DNA of 64,000 nucleotides. Source: Roseiarcus sp963787135 (GTDB lineage Bacteria; Pseudomonadota; Alphaproteobacteria; Rhizobiales; Beijerinckiaceae). The stretch covers positions 248,001 to 312,000 of the forward strand of contig CAWBBW010000033.1 in the NCBI GenBank assembly GCA_963787135.1, in the 5' to 3' direction. The notes under the pieces are model-generated. The model was not told the DNA's origin. It did no database searches and saw only the letters and a program-made list of their open reading frames with translations. This document shows, piece after piece, positions 53,789-63,289 of this stretch. The translations under genes and the position numbers were made by a program. Every line of letters begins with the position of its first letter. Within the stretch, counting starts at the first letter, position 1.

Positions 53789-56700
53789 GCCGCCGCTCCC
53801 GCGCGCGGCAGCACGAGGGTGAATTGGGTGTAGGACCCCGGCTCGGTCGAAACCTCGAGCGCCCCCCCATGCTGCTTGACGACGATGTCGTGGCTGAGCG
53901 AGAGGCCAAGCCCCGTGCCTTCGCCGGCGGGCTTGGTAGTAAAGAATGGATTGAACATTTTTGCTTTCACCTGGTCCGGAATCCCCGTGCCATTATCTCG
54001 AATCGAGATCTCGACGCTGTGTCCAAGATCACGCGTCGACGCGGTGACGGTCGGTTCGTAGGACCCGCCCCCCTCGGCCTGCTTGCGCTTCGTCGTTGCG
54101 TAGAATGCGTTGGAAATCAAGTTCAGGAGCACCCTTGTCATTTCCTGTGCATAAAGGTCGGCGGCGCCTGCCTTTTCGTCCAGCGACTTGGCGATGGTCA
54201 CGTTGAACCCGGATTTTTCGGCTCGTGCGCCGTGATAGGCGAGGTTCAGCGCCTCGTCGACCATCACGTTGACGTTGACGCTCGTGCGCTCGCCCGACCC
54301 CTCGCGCGAGTGCAAAAGCATGTTCTTCACGATCGAATCGGCGCGCTTGCCGTGGCTGACCACCTTGTCGAGATTCGCCCCGATGGTTCCGATCAGTTCG
54401 TCGGCCTGCTCGCGCTCGCCTGTCTCCAGCGGCGCGCGCTTGAGCGTCTCGCCGAGCTCGTCCACGAGCTCGCGCGTGAGGGCCGAGAAGTTGTTGACGA
54501 AATTGAGCGGGTTCTTGATCTCGTGGGCGATGCCGGCGGTGAGCTGGCCGAGCGAGGCCAGCTTTTCTGACTGGATCAGACGGTCCTGCGCCTTGCGCAG
54601 ATCGTCGAGCGAGGCGGCGAGTTCTCGCGTACGCGCCTGTACCTCGTCGAACAGGCGAACGTTCTCGATCGCGATGACTGCCTGGTCGGCGAATGTTTGC
54701 AGGATTTCGATCTGGCGCACGGGGAAATGGCCCGGCTCTTCGCGGGTCAGCACGAGGGCACCCTCGACCCGATCGTTTCTCAGCAGCGGCACGCCGACGA
54801 GGGATCGCGCCGTGTCACCAAAGGCATCCAGGGGCACCACGAATTCCGGGTCCGCGCGGCGATCGGGAATCGCCTCGACCTTTCCCGACATGAGCACCCT
54901 GCCGACAATCGTCCCGCGACCCGGCCTCGCAGGGTGCTCCGCCAGATACCTGGCGAGGGCCTCGTTGTCGTTGGCGCCGGCGCGGCCACGATAGCGAAAA
55001 ACGTCACCATCGCGAACGCAGATCAACCCGCTATAGGCGCCGCAAAGGTCCACCGCGGAGGCGACCAACGTGTTGAACACGGCCTGCAGGTCGAACGCCG
55101 AGCGGCTGATCACCTTCAGCACTTCCGAGGTCGCGGTCTGCTGCTGCAGCGCCTCGGTGAGGTCGCGCGTCCGAACCTGAACCTCGTCGAACAGTCGCAC
55201 GTTTTCGATCGCGATCACGGCCTGATCGGCAAAGGTCGTGACAAGTTCGATTTGGCGCTGAGTGAACGGGACAGGCTCGCTGCGCCCGAGCGCAAAGGCG
55301 CCGACGGGTTCACCGTTCCGCAATAGCGGTACGCCGAGCATGGCTCTCACGTTGCCGACGCGAGCCTCGTCCTTTTCCGCATATTCCGGGTCGTCCCAGG
55401 CGTCTACGATATGGACCACCCGGTTTTCCAGCGCGACGCGTCCGATCAAAGTGCCCCGACCGGGCCTGATTTCCGTCGTCTGCTCGTGCCGGAGGTAGGC
55501 TGGATCGACATCCATCTGACTTGCGGCATAACGGTAGACGTCTCCATGCCGGCGAAAAATTTGGCCTCCCCGCGTCGCATTGCACAGCCGCACCGCAGTC
55601 GAGACCAGCGTCTCGAGCACCGTATCGAGGTCGAAAGCCGTCCGGCTGATCGCCTTGAGGACGTCAGCGGTCGCAGTCTGCTGTTGCAGCGCCTCTGTAA
55701 GGTCGCGCGTGCGCGCCTGCACCTCGTCGAACAGACGGGCGTTCTCGATGGCGATCACGGCCTGATCGGCGAAGGTCTCCAGCAACGCGATCTGCGCGTC
55801 GGAGAATGGCGACACCTCGGCGCGGCGGAGGACGATCACGCCGACGGGCTCGCCCTCGCGCATCAGAGGCATCGCAAGAGCGGTCCTCCACGCCAGAGCT
55901 TGCGTTGTGCCACGGGCCGCCTCCGCCGACAGCGCGACCGCGACCGGATATTCGCCTCCCGCCGCGAGGTCGTGCACATGCACAGGCTTGCGATCGACGA
56001 CGGCGCGCCCGGGCGGCCAATCGCGGCTGATCGGCCGTTTGTTGAAGGTCGCGGGAATCGGGATCGACCCATGATGGGCCGCAAATCGCAGATCGTCGCC
56101 CTCGCGGAGCAAGACCAGCGCGTCATAGGCCTCGCACAGGCGGCAGGTCGTCTCCGCCAGCCGGTCGAGCACCGGCTGCATATCGCCCGGCGAGGACGCG
56201 ATGACTCGAAGGATGTCACTGGTTGCGGTCTGCCGTCGCAGCGACTCTTCGAGGTCGCGCGTCCGCGCCTGCACCTCGTCGAACAGGCGAACGTTTTCGA
56301 TGGCGATGACCGCCTGGTCGGCGAAGGTCTGGACGATCTCGATTTGGCGTTCGGTGAAAGCACCGGGTTCGACGCGCCCCAGGACGAGGGCCCCCTCAAC
56401 CCTGTCATTGCGCAGCAGCGGCACGCCGAGCACCGAACGCGACTTGTTAAAGCCAAAGACAGGCACGACGTAGTCAGGGTCCTGAAGCACGTCGGGGATG
56501 CTCTCGATCCGGCCCGAGAGAATGACCCGGCCTGCCGCCGACCCCCTACCCGCCGTCGGCGGATGGTCGGCAAGATATTTGACGAAATCGCTCGGCATCC
56601 CGATGCGGGAATTCGCGCGATAGCGGAAGCCGTCGCCCTCGCGCAGGCAAATCGTTCCGTTGACGGCGCCGGCGAGTTCGACGGCGGAAGCGATCAGCGT

Positions 56701-59037
56701 GTTGAACACCGCTTGCAGGTCGAAGGCCGAGCGGCTGATGACCTTCAGCACTTCCGAGGTCGCAGTCTGCTGCTGCAGCGCCTCGGTGAGATCCCTCGTG
56801 CGCGCCTGCACCTCGTCGAACAGGCGCACGTTTTCGATCGCGATGACTGCCTGATCGGCGAAGGTCTGCAGGAGGTCGACCTGGCGCTGGGGGAATGAGC
56901 CAGTTTGCCCACGTGCGATCACGAGTACGCCGACAACGGCATCGTTGCGCTTCATCGGGACAGCCAGCGTAGAGCGAAAGTCAAGGCCGGCGCCTCGAAG
57001 ACCCGCCGTTATTTTCGGATCGACGTCCGGATCATCGAACAGGTCGGTGATGCTATGTACCTCGCCGGTCATGATCACGCGCTCGGCAGCCGTGCTGCGG
57101 CCCGCCCGAATCGGGCGGCCCTTGAACAGGTGGCCGACGTCTTCGGCGCCCGCGCCCGCAATCGCCTTGCACTCGAATCCATCGTCGCTGCGCAGATAGA
57201 GAAGGGCGGCGCCGGCGTCGCAAAGTACGTAGGCCGACTCGACCAGCGTATCGAGCACCGTTTGCAGATCGAACACAGAGCGGCTGATGACCTTTAGCAC
57301 GTCCGCGGTCGCCGTCTGCTGCTCCAGCGCCTCGCTCAGGTCTTCGGTCCTGGCCTTCACCTCGTTGAACAGGCGCGCATTCTCGATCGCGATCGCGGCC
57401 TGATCGGCGAAGGTTTGGGTGAGCTTGATCTGGCTCTCGGTAAAGGGGTCGGGCTCGGGGCGCCCGAGGCTGAAAATTCCGACAAGTTCGCCTTCGCGCA
57501 TCAGGGGGACCACGACGATCGCGCGATAGCCGCCCAATCGGGCTGACGACTTGTAGAGATAGTCGGGATCGACCCAGGCGTCCGAATAATGCGCGACTTC
57601 ACCCGCCCGCGCGGTTCGACGAGAGTGCAGAGGATAACGGACCGGAATGGGAGTCTTCCGCGCCTCGCGCTCGAACGCTTCGGGCAGCCCGAATTGCGTC
57701 GTGAGCCGGCAGACGTCGCCGTCTCGCAGGTGAAGCGTCGCGAGAGGCGCGTGGCAGAGTTTGGCGGCCGCCTCCAGAATCGTTGACGCGGCGAGGTTCA
57801 GATCGAACGCCGAGCGGCTGATGACCTTCAGCACGTCGGCGGTTGCGGTCTGCTGTTGCAGCGCCTCGGTGAGGTCGCGCGTGCGTGCCTGCACCTCGTT
57901 GAAGAGCCGAGAATTCTCGATCGCGATGACAGCTTGGTCTGCGAAGGTTTCGGCGAGTTCGATCTGGCGTTGCGTATATGCGCCCGGCTGTCGGCGGGCT
58001 AACACGATCGCGCCGACGACTGTCTCGTCCCGCTTCAGCGGCACCCCGAGCAAGCCCCGGTTGACCTGGACCGCCCTCAGCGCCGGGTCGTATTCTGCAT
58101 CCCCCCAAATGTCGCTGACGTGCTGAATCTCGCCCGTCAGCAGGATGCGCGCGCCGATCGAGCCCCGTCCGGCCACCGGAGGGTGTTCCCTGAGACGCCG
58201 CACGACCCCCGGATCATCGCTTTCGATCGAGGTGGCTTTGAGGGAGAAAGCATCGCCGCTCTTCAAATAAAGGATCGCGTTTCCCGCCCCGCAAAGCTTG
58301 ACCGCTGACGTAACCAGAGTGTCGAGAACCTTCTGCAAATCGAAGGCCGAGCGGCTGATGACCTTCAGCACCTCAGCGGTCGCGGTCTGCTGCTGCAGCG
58401 CCTCCTGCGTCTCGCGGAAAAGCCGCGCGTTCTGGATCGCGGTCGCCGCCTGGTCCGCGAAGCTTTGCAGGAGCGCCTGCTCCCGGTCGGAGAAGGGTTT
58501 TGGCGGCGAACGTACGACGAGGATCGAGCCAAGGCCTCGGTCCTCCCACAGCATCGGGGCATAAAGGAGAGACGCGCCGCCAAGACGGTTCACCCGCTCG
58601 CGGACGGTCGGAGAGAGATTGGGTTCGGCCCTGAGATCGGGGATGTGGTGAGTGCGACGCTCACGGATGATCCGGCCGGTCGCGCTCTCTGCGAGCGGGG
58701 TAACGTCGTGCCGGACTTCCTCGGCCCGCGGACCCCGCCACGCCGCCACGCGCACCATCTCGTCGTCGCCGATCGTGTAGACGCCAATCTCGTCAGAACC
58801 GAACAGCGTTTGGCAGGCGCCGATGATTTCCTCGAACACCGGCCGGGCATCGGTTGGGGACTGGCTGATGACTCGCAGGATCTCGGCCGTCGCGGTCTGC
58901 CTTGCCTGCGCCTCGGCGAGTTCTCGCTCGCGCTCGGCGAGCGCGGCCAGCAAGGCCTCGCGCGTCGGTCCTTTTGCTGAGCCGCCGGCGAGCCTCGGCG
59001 GAGGGGTCGAGGACGGCGCGACGCGTCGGTTGGGCAT
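53785..59037 (-). CDS. Hybrid-less sensor histidine kinase with eight tandem GAF domains
   Basis: The protein is 1,750 aa from the ATG at 59037 (an earlier start at 59100 would add 21 residues); no membrane segment or signal peptide, so cytoplasmic. Eight GAF domains end at similar FADQAVIAIEN helices near residues 193, 368, 546, 730, 910, 1093, 1271 and 1451. Each of the first seven is joined to the next by a coiled linker such as TEALQQQTATSEVLKVISRSAFDL. Then come HisKA with GIAHEIKNPLNF (phospho-His near 1,500) and HATPase with NLISNAFYAT, DNGTGIPD and GTGLGLSLS. GAF domains sense small ligands, cyclic nucleotides or light. Two response regulators follow with ATGA overlaps. Confidence 0.93.
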   Translation of the reverse strand: MPNRRVAPSSTPPPRLAGGSAKGPTREALLAALAERERELAEAQARQTATAEILRVISQSPTDARPVFEEIIGACQTLFGSDEIGVYTIGDDEMVRVAAWRGPRAEEVRHDVTPLAESATGRIIRERRTHHIPDLRAEPNLSPTVRERVNRLGGASLLYAPMLWEDRGLGSILVVRSPPKPFSDREQALLQSFADQAATAIQNARLFRETQEALQQQTATAEVLKVISRSAFDLQKVLDTLVTSAVKLCGAGNAILYLKSGDAFSLKATSIESDDPGVVRRLREHPPVAGRGSIGARILLTGEIQHVSDIWGDAEYDPALRAVQVNRGLLGVPLKRDETVVGAIVLARRQPGAYTQRQIELAETFADQAVIAIENSRLFNEVQARTRDLTEALQQQTATADVLKVISRSAFDLNLAASTILEAAAKLCHAPLATLHLRDGDVCRLTTQFGLPEAFEREARKTPIPVRYPLHSRRTARAGEVAHYSDAWVDPDYLYKSSARLGGYRAIVVVPLMREGELVGIFSLGRPEPDPFTESQIKLTQTFADQAAIAIENARLFNEVKARTEDLSEALEQQTATADVLKVISRSVFDLQTVLDTLVESAYVLCDAGAALLYLRSDDGFECKAIAGAGAEDVGHLFKGRPIRAGRSTAAERVIMTGEVHSITDLFDDPDVDPKITAGLRGAGLDFRSTLAVPMKRNDAVVGVLVIARGQTGSFPQRQVDLLQTFADQAVIAIENVRLFDEVQARTRDLTEALQQQTATSEVLKVISRSAFDLQAVFNTLIASAVELAGAVNGTICLREGDGFRYRANSRIGMPSDFVKYLADHPPTAGRGSAAGRVILSGRIESIPDVLQDPDYVVPVFGFNKSRSVLGVPLLRNDRVEGALVLGRVEPGAFTERQIEIVQTFADQAVIAIENVRLFDEVQARTRDLEESLRRQTATSDILRVIASSPGDMQPVLDRLAETTCRLCEAYDALVLLREGDDLRFAAHHGSIPIPATFNKRPISRDWPPGRAVVDRKPVHVHDLAAGGEYPVAVALSAEAARGTTQALAWRTALAMPLMREGEPVGVIVLRRAEVSPFSDAQIALLETFADQAVIAIENARLFDEVQARTRDLTEALQQQTATADVLKAISRTAFDLDTVLETLVSTAVRLCNATRGGQIFRRHGDVYRYAASQMDVDPAYLRHEQTTEIRPGRGTLIGRVALENRVVHIVDAWDDPEYAEKDEARVGNVRAMLGVPLLRNGEPVGAFALGRSEPVPFTQRQIELVTTFADQAVIAIENVRLFDEVQVRTRDLTEALQQQTATSEVLKVISRSAFDLQAVFNTLVASAVDLCGAYSGLICVRDGDVFRYRGRAGANDNEALARYLAEHPARPGRGTIVGRVLMSGKVEAIPDRRADPEFVVPLDAFGDTARSLVGVPLLRNDRVEGALVLTREEPGHFPVRQIEILQTFADQAVIAIENVRLFDEVQARTRELAASLDDLRKAQDRLIQSEKLASLGQLTAGIAHEIKNPLNFVNNFSALTRELVDELGETLKRAPLETGEREQADELIGTIGANLDKVVSHGKRADSIVKNMLLHSREGSGERTSVNVNVMVDEALNLAYHGARAEKSGFNVTIAKSLDEKAGAADLYAQEMTRVLLNLISNAFYATTKRKQAEGGGSYEPTVTASTRDLGHSVEISIRDNGTGIPDQVKAKMFNPFFTTKPAGEGTGLGLSLSHDIVVKQHGGALEVSTEPGSYTQFTLVLPRAGAAA
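54600..58480 (-). repeat. Tandem DNA repeat of about 540 bp encoding GAF-linker units
   Basis: The stretch coding for the FADQA(V)IAIEN helix and the following linker recurs near 54660, 55201, 55741, 56290, 56830, 57378, 57910 and 58430, a period of 519-549 bases. The helix-linker parts are close to identical at DNA level, while the GAF cores differ. This points to growth by unequal crossing-over, and to a site liable to assembly collapse. Confidence 0.85.
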
Positions 59038-59172
59038 GAGGCCGGATTCCGCGAGCCAATGAGGGAAAGGGAGCATCGCGTCGATTCGGCGGAATGGCAA
59101 GCAGCGTCAACACCTGCTTGCGGTCGCGATCGGGCTTGACCGCCGCCGCTTGCGCAGGCCTCCTGATCGATC

Positions 59173-59637
59173 ATGACGCCGCAAGACGACATCCGTCCGA
59201 ACGAGGTCGCGGTCGACTGGCCCGCGCGGGTCGACGCCGGCCTCCTCTTCATCGGCGTCATCCGGACCCCGTGGGTCACCCGTGCGGAATGTCCGCATCA
59301 CGGCCGCTCCGACGGACCCCTCTGCCGGATCGAGGTCGCCGCGCCCTGGGACGCGGCGCTCGACGGGATCGAGGCCTTCGAGCGGATCGAGGTTTTCTAC
59401 TGGCTGCACCAGGCACGCCGCGATCTCGTGCGCCAGAGCCCGGCCAGGAATGGGCTGACCAAGGCGACCTTCACCATCCGCTCGCCGGTGAGGCCCAATC
59501 CGATCGGGACGTCTATCGTGGCGCTCGTCGCCCGCGAGGGCGCGATCCTGCATGTCCGTGGGCTCGACTGCGTAGACCGGACCCCCCTTCTTGATCTCAA
59601 ACCCGACCGGTCGCAGTTCCGCTCCCCCGCCTCTTGA
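59173..59637 (+). CDS. trmO: tRNA (N6-threonylcarbamoyladenosine-37) methyltransferase TrmO/TsaA family
   Basis: The protein is 154 aa of the TrmO beta-barrel family (UPF0066). It shows GVIRTPWVTRAECP, EVFYWLHQARRDL and the signature SPVRPNPIGTSIVAL, followed by VRGLDCVDRTPLLDLKP. TrmO methylates t6A37 of ACN-decoding tRNAs using SAM. It is shorter than E. coli TrmO, lacking the C-terminal extension, which is normal for many homologues. Divergent from the histidine kinase. Confidence 0.92.
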   Translation: MTPQDDIRPNEVAVDWPARVDAGLLFIGVIRTPWVTRAECPHHGRSDGPLCRIEVAAPWDAALDGIEAFERIEVFYWLHQARRDLVRQSPARNGLTKATFTIRSPVRPNPIGTSIVALVAREGAILHVRGLDCVDRTPLLDLKPDRSQFRSPAS

Positions 59638-59795
59638 GGGGGCACGGCGGCGAGACGCTCGCTCAACCTCGCGCCCGGAGGCGCGTTTCGAGGCGGGCGC
59701 GCGCGATTCCGTGACCGCATCGCGTATTCTCCACACGAATTGCCGCAATTGCCGTTAAGCTGAGGCCGCCAGCGTCGAACGGAAGGGGCCTGCGC

Positions 59796-62700
59796 GTGGC
59801 GATGGACGGAGTCCGGACGTTGCGGTGCAAGCGCTGCGAGTTCGAAAACCGCGAGGGTCGCAAATTCTGCGCCTCCTGCGGCTCCGCCTTGCCGGCGGCG
59901 TGCCAGAAATGCGGCTACGCCAACGAGGGCGGCGACCGGTATTGCGGCGGCTGCGGGCGGCAACTCGCCGACGCCAGCGCAGCGTCGCCTGCCGAAGGCC
60001 GCAGCAAACCGCCCGAGGGGGACCGTCGGCCGGTCACGGTTCTGTTCTGCGATCTGGTCGGCTATACGCGCCTCTCGTCAGAGCTCGATCCCGAGGACGT
60101 CCATACTCTGCTGGAGCGTTTCTTCACGCTTGTCGACGCGATCGTGGAGCGCTTCGGCGGAACGATCGACAAGCACATCGGCGACGCTGCGATGGCTTTA
60201 TTCGGCGCGCCAGTCGCCCACGGCAATGACGCCGAGCGCGCGGTGCGCGCAGCGCTTGAGATTCATGCATCCCTTCCCGCGCTGAACTCGGGTTCGGCCA
60301 TTCCGCTTGCCGCCCATATCGGCGTCGCTACCGGAGAGGTCGTCGCGAGTTCGGTCGGCAGCCGGAGCCATCGCGGCTATACCGTCACTGGCGAGGCCGC
60401 AAATCTCGCCGCGCGGCTTCTTGCGCGCGCCGCCAGCGGGGAAACCCTCGTCTCCGACTCCGTCTATCGGGCGACCAGCCATGCGATCGCCTATGCCTCA
60501 GTGGGCTCGCTGATGATCAAAGGGCTTGATCGCGCCGTCGACGCCTGGAAGCCGACCGGGACGAGCATCGCAACGACCGACACGCAGGCGCTCGTCGGCC
60601 GTCGTTCGGAGTTGGCCCAATTCCGCGCGGTCCTCGATGCATGCGTCGAGGGACCCTCAGGGGCCGTCATCCTCATTCGCGGCGAAGCCGGGATCGGCAA
60701 GACGCGTCTGATGGACGAATTGCAATCAGCTGCCGTCGCTTCGGGCTTGGCGAGGTATTCAGGCTTCGTTCTCGATTTCGGGACCGAGCGCGGACACGGC
60801 GCCGTGCGCACCGTTGTGGCGGGGCTTATCGGCCTGAGGGCACAGGCGACGTCCGACGTCGTAGAGAGCGCGATCGAAACCGCCGTGCGAGAGCTGAGGC
60901 TCCCCCCCGACGGCGCGCTCTATCTGCGCGATCTGCTCGAGGTTCCGCAGCCTGAAGCGACTCGTGGAGTCTATGAGGCGATGGATGCGGCCGCCCGGAC
61001 GCAGGGAAAGGAGCGCATCGTTTCCGAACTGGTGAAGGCTTCGGCGGACCGCCAGCCCCTGCTCATCACGGTCGAGGATATCCACTGGGCTGACGCCGAG
61101 ACGCTCAGCCTTCTTGCGGCGATCACCCGCGCGACCGCCGCAAGCCGCAGCGTTCTGGCGATGACGACCCGCCTCGAAGGCGATCCTCTGGACGCCCATT
61201 GGCGCGGACTGGCCGGCGGCGCGGCCCTCATCGCTGTCGACCTCTCGCCGCTCTCCCCTGTCGAGGCGTTGGCGATTGCGCGGCGTTTCATCGACGCCGA
61301 AGCCTTCGCGACCCAATGCGTCGAGCGGGCCGGCGGCAATCCCCTGTTCCTGGAGCAGCTGCTCAGGAGCGCCGGAGACCTCACTGACGGGCGGCTTCCG
61401 AGTTCGATCCAGAATGTTGTCCTCGCCCGGACCGACCTGCTGTCGGTCGAGGATCGGCGCGCCATCCAGGCCGCCTCCGTCCTCGGCCAGCGCTTCACCC
61501 TGTCCCATCTCCGGGCCTTGCTTTGCGAGCCGCAGTACGGCTGTGACACGCTGGTGCGAAATGTGCTTCTTCGGCCGGTCCCGGAGGGACTTCAATTCGC
61601 CCATGCGCTGGTGCGCGACGGCGTCTACGGCTCGCTCACGCATGCGCGACGGCGCGAACTACACAAAGCCGCAGCCGCAATCTTCGTCGACGATCCCGTG
61701 CTGCGCGCAGAACATCTTGACCGGGCCGGAGACGCCGAGGCGCCTCGGGCCTATCTCGACGCTTCCAAGGCGCAAGCCGGGCTTTTCCGGCCCGATCAGG
61801 CCATCGGGCTCGCGACGCGGGGTCTGGCCCTTGCCGCCAGGGACCGCGACATCGCCGATCTCGCTTTGCAGCTCGGCGATCTGCAGCAGGACGCAGGACG
61901 CGGAGTGGAATCCCTTCAGGCTTACGATCGCGCGCTGTCGGCGGGCGGCGCCGAGGCGGACCGGCGTCGGGCGCTGCTCGGGCGCGCCGCCGCCAATCGC
62001 CTCATAGCCCGGCTGGACGAGTCGTTTGCCGCCCTCGCTGAGGCCGAACCGCTGGCCGCCGCCGACCTCGATGATCGCGCGCTCGCAGAAATTCACTACC
62101 TTCGCGGGAGCCTCCATTTCGCGCGCGGCGAGCTGCAGGCGTGCCGAAGCGAGCACGAGCGCGCCCTCGACGCGGCGCGGCGAATTAACTCGCCGGAATG
62201 GCAGGCGCGGGCGCTCAGCGGGCTTGCCGACGCGCAATATATGGACTGCCGCATGGCGACTGCGTTCCGCCATTTCGCCGACTGCGTTGCTCTCTGCGAC
62301 GCCCATGGTCTCCCGCGCATCGCGGCGGCGAACAGCATCATGATGGGGCATTGCCAGATTTACACCTGCGCCATCGATCAGGGCCTCGGCGACATGCGCA
62401 AGGGGCTCGAAATCGCGGCGAGGATTGGCAACCGTCATACGCAGATGTTCGCGGCGCAGTCGCTCGGTTTCGGTCTCACGGTGGTTGGCCGCTATGCCGA
62501 AGCGCAAGGATTCCAGGCGGACGCGCTGGAGCAGGCGCGGACGCTGAACGCGAGGCGCTACGAGGCGTTGATACTTGCTCAATGCGGGGAGGTCGCTTTG
62601 GTCGAAGGCCGCCGAGGCGAGGCGCTCTCCTTGGCCCGCGCGGGCCTTGAGATCGCCGACCAGACAGGACCCGGCTTCGTGGGTCCCCTCATCCACGGTC

Positions 62701-63065
62701 TGCTCGCATTGGCGGAGGACGACCCAGAACAACAAAGAGCAGAGTTGGCCGACGGCGAGGCGCTTCTCGCGAAAGGCGCCGTCGGCCACAACCACTTCTG
62801 GTTCCGGCGCTATGCGATCGAGCGGGCGCTGCTTGATGAGGATTGGGACGAGGCCGAGAGGCAGGCCGACGCGCTGCTCCGCCGCACTGCGGACGAGCCG
62901 CTGGCCTATGCCTCCTGTGTGGCGACACGCGCCCAGGTGCTGGCGCGGCGCGGCCGCGGCGACGTGACCGCGGCCGACGAGAATAAACTCAGGCAGGCCC
63001 TGGCTGTCGCTGCCGAAGCCGACATCCGCATCGAGGCGCTCGCCGCCGCCTTGCGTTCATTGTAG
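59796..63065 (+). CDS. Zinc-ribbon / class III cyclase / AAA ATPase / TPR multidomain signalling protein
   Basis: The protein is 1,089 aa, cytoplasmic. Two zinc ribbons: Cys11/14/25/28 and Cys36/39/50/53. The cyclase domain (residues 75-240) has FCDLVGYT and KHIGDAAMALFG for metal, and GEAANLAAR, with Glu where most relatives have Asp or Asn beside the catalytic Asn. A MalT/STAND-like ATPase follows: Walker A GEAGIGKTR near 296 and Walker B LLITVEDIHWAD near 425. From about 680 on come TPR-like helices. The GTG at 59796 has AAGGGG ahead; ATG at 59802 is an alternative. Known as the adenylate/guanylate cyclase-ATPase family; the signal is unknown. Confidence 0.88.
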   Translation: MAMDGVRTLRCKRCEFENREGRKFCASCGSALPAACQKCGYANEGGDRYCGGCGRQLADASAASPAEGRSKPPEGDRRPVTVLFCDLVGYTRLSSELDPEDVHTLLERFFTLVDAIVERFGGTIDKHIGDAAMALFGAPVAHGNDAERAVRAALEIHASLPALNSGSAIPLAAHIGVATGEVVASSVGSRSHRGYTVTGEAANLAARLLARAASGETLVSDSVYRATSHAIAYASVGSLMIKGLDRAVDAWKPTGTSIATTDTQALVGRRSELAQFRAVLDACVEGPSGAVILIRGEAGIGKTRLMDELQSAAVASGLARYSGFVLDFGTERGHGAVRTVVAGLIGLRAQATSDVVESAIETAVRELRLPPDGALYLRDLLEVPQPEATRGVYEAMDAAARTQGKERIVSELVKASADRQPLLITVEDIHWADAETLSLLAAITRATAASRSVLAMTTRLEGDPLDAHWRGLAGGAALIAVDLSPLSPVEALAIARRFIDAEAFATQCVERAGGNPLFLEQLLRSAGDLTDGRLPSSIQNVVLARTDLLSVEDRRAIQAASVLGQRFTLSHLRALLCEPQYGCDTLVRNVLLRPVPEGLQFAHALVRDGVYGSLTHARRRELHKAAAAIFVDDPVLRAEHLDRAGDAEAPRAYLDASKAQAGLFRPDQAIGLATRGLALAARDRDIADLALQLGDLQQDAGRGVESLQAYDRALSAGGAEADRRRALLGRAAANRLIARLDESFAALAEAEPLAAADLDDRALAEIHYLRGSLHFARGELQACRSEHERALDAARRINSPEWQARALSGLADAQYMDCRMATAFRHFADCVALCDAHGLPRIAAANSIMMGHCQIYTCAIDQGLGDMRKGLEIAARIGNRHTQMFAAQSLGFGLTVVGRYAEAQGFQADALEQARTLNARRYEALILAQCGEVALVEGRRGEALSLARAGLEIADQTGPGFVGPLIHGLLALAEDDPEQQRAELADGEALLAKGAVGHNHFWFRRYAIERALLDEDWDEAERQADALLRRTADEPLAYASCVATRAQVLARRGRGDVTAADENKLRQALAVAAEADIRIEALAAALRSL

Positions 63066-63289
63066 TTCGCCGAAGCTGCCGATCGGACGCCTGGTTATTG
63101 GCCCAAGCGCTTGGCCGTGCGTTAAGATGCAGCGATGTATTCGTTGGTAGATAACGCCTTCCTACAACATGCGAACGCCGCGTCGAAAGGTTGCGTGTCC
63201 GTTAGGATGTTTCCCTCGTTCCCATGATCTGTACTATGATGCAATCGTAGAATCTTCAGAACGCGGGGAAGGAGCCAGAGGGGCGGTCG

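Noticed and set aside
55411..56898. 495-codon plus-strand frame opposite the GAF array
   Set aside because: Repetitive only because it mirrors the GAF-linker repeats; no independent family match.
54600..58480. CRISPR array
   Set aside because: The regular spacing is about 540 bp and coding, far too long for CRISPR; no short regularly spaced repeats were found anywhere in the window.
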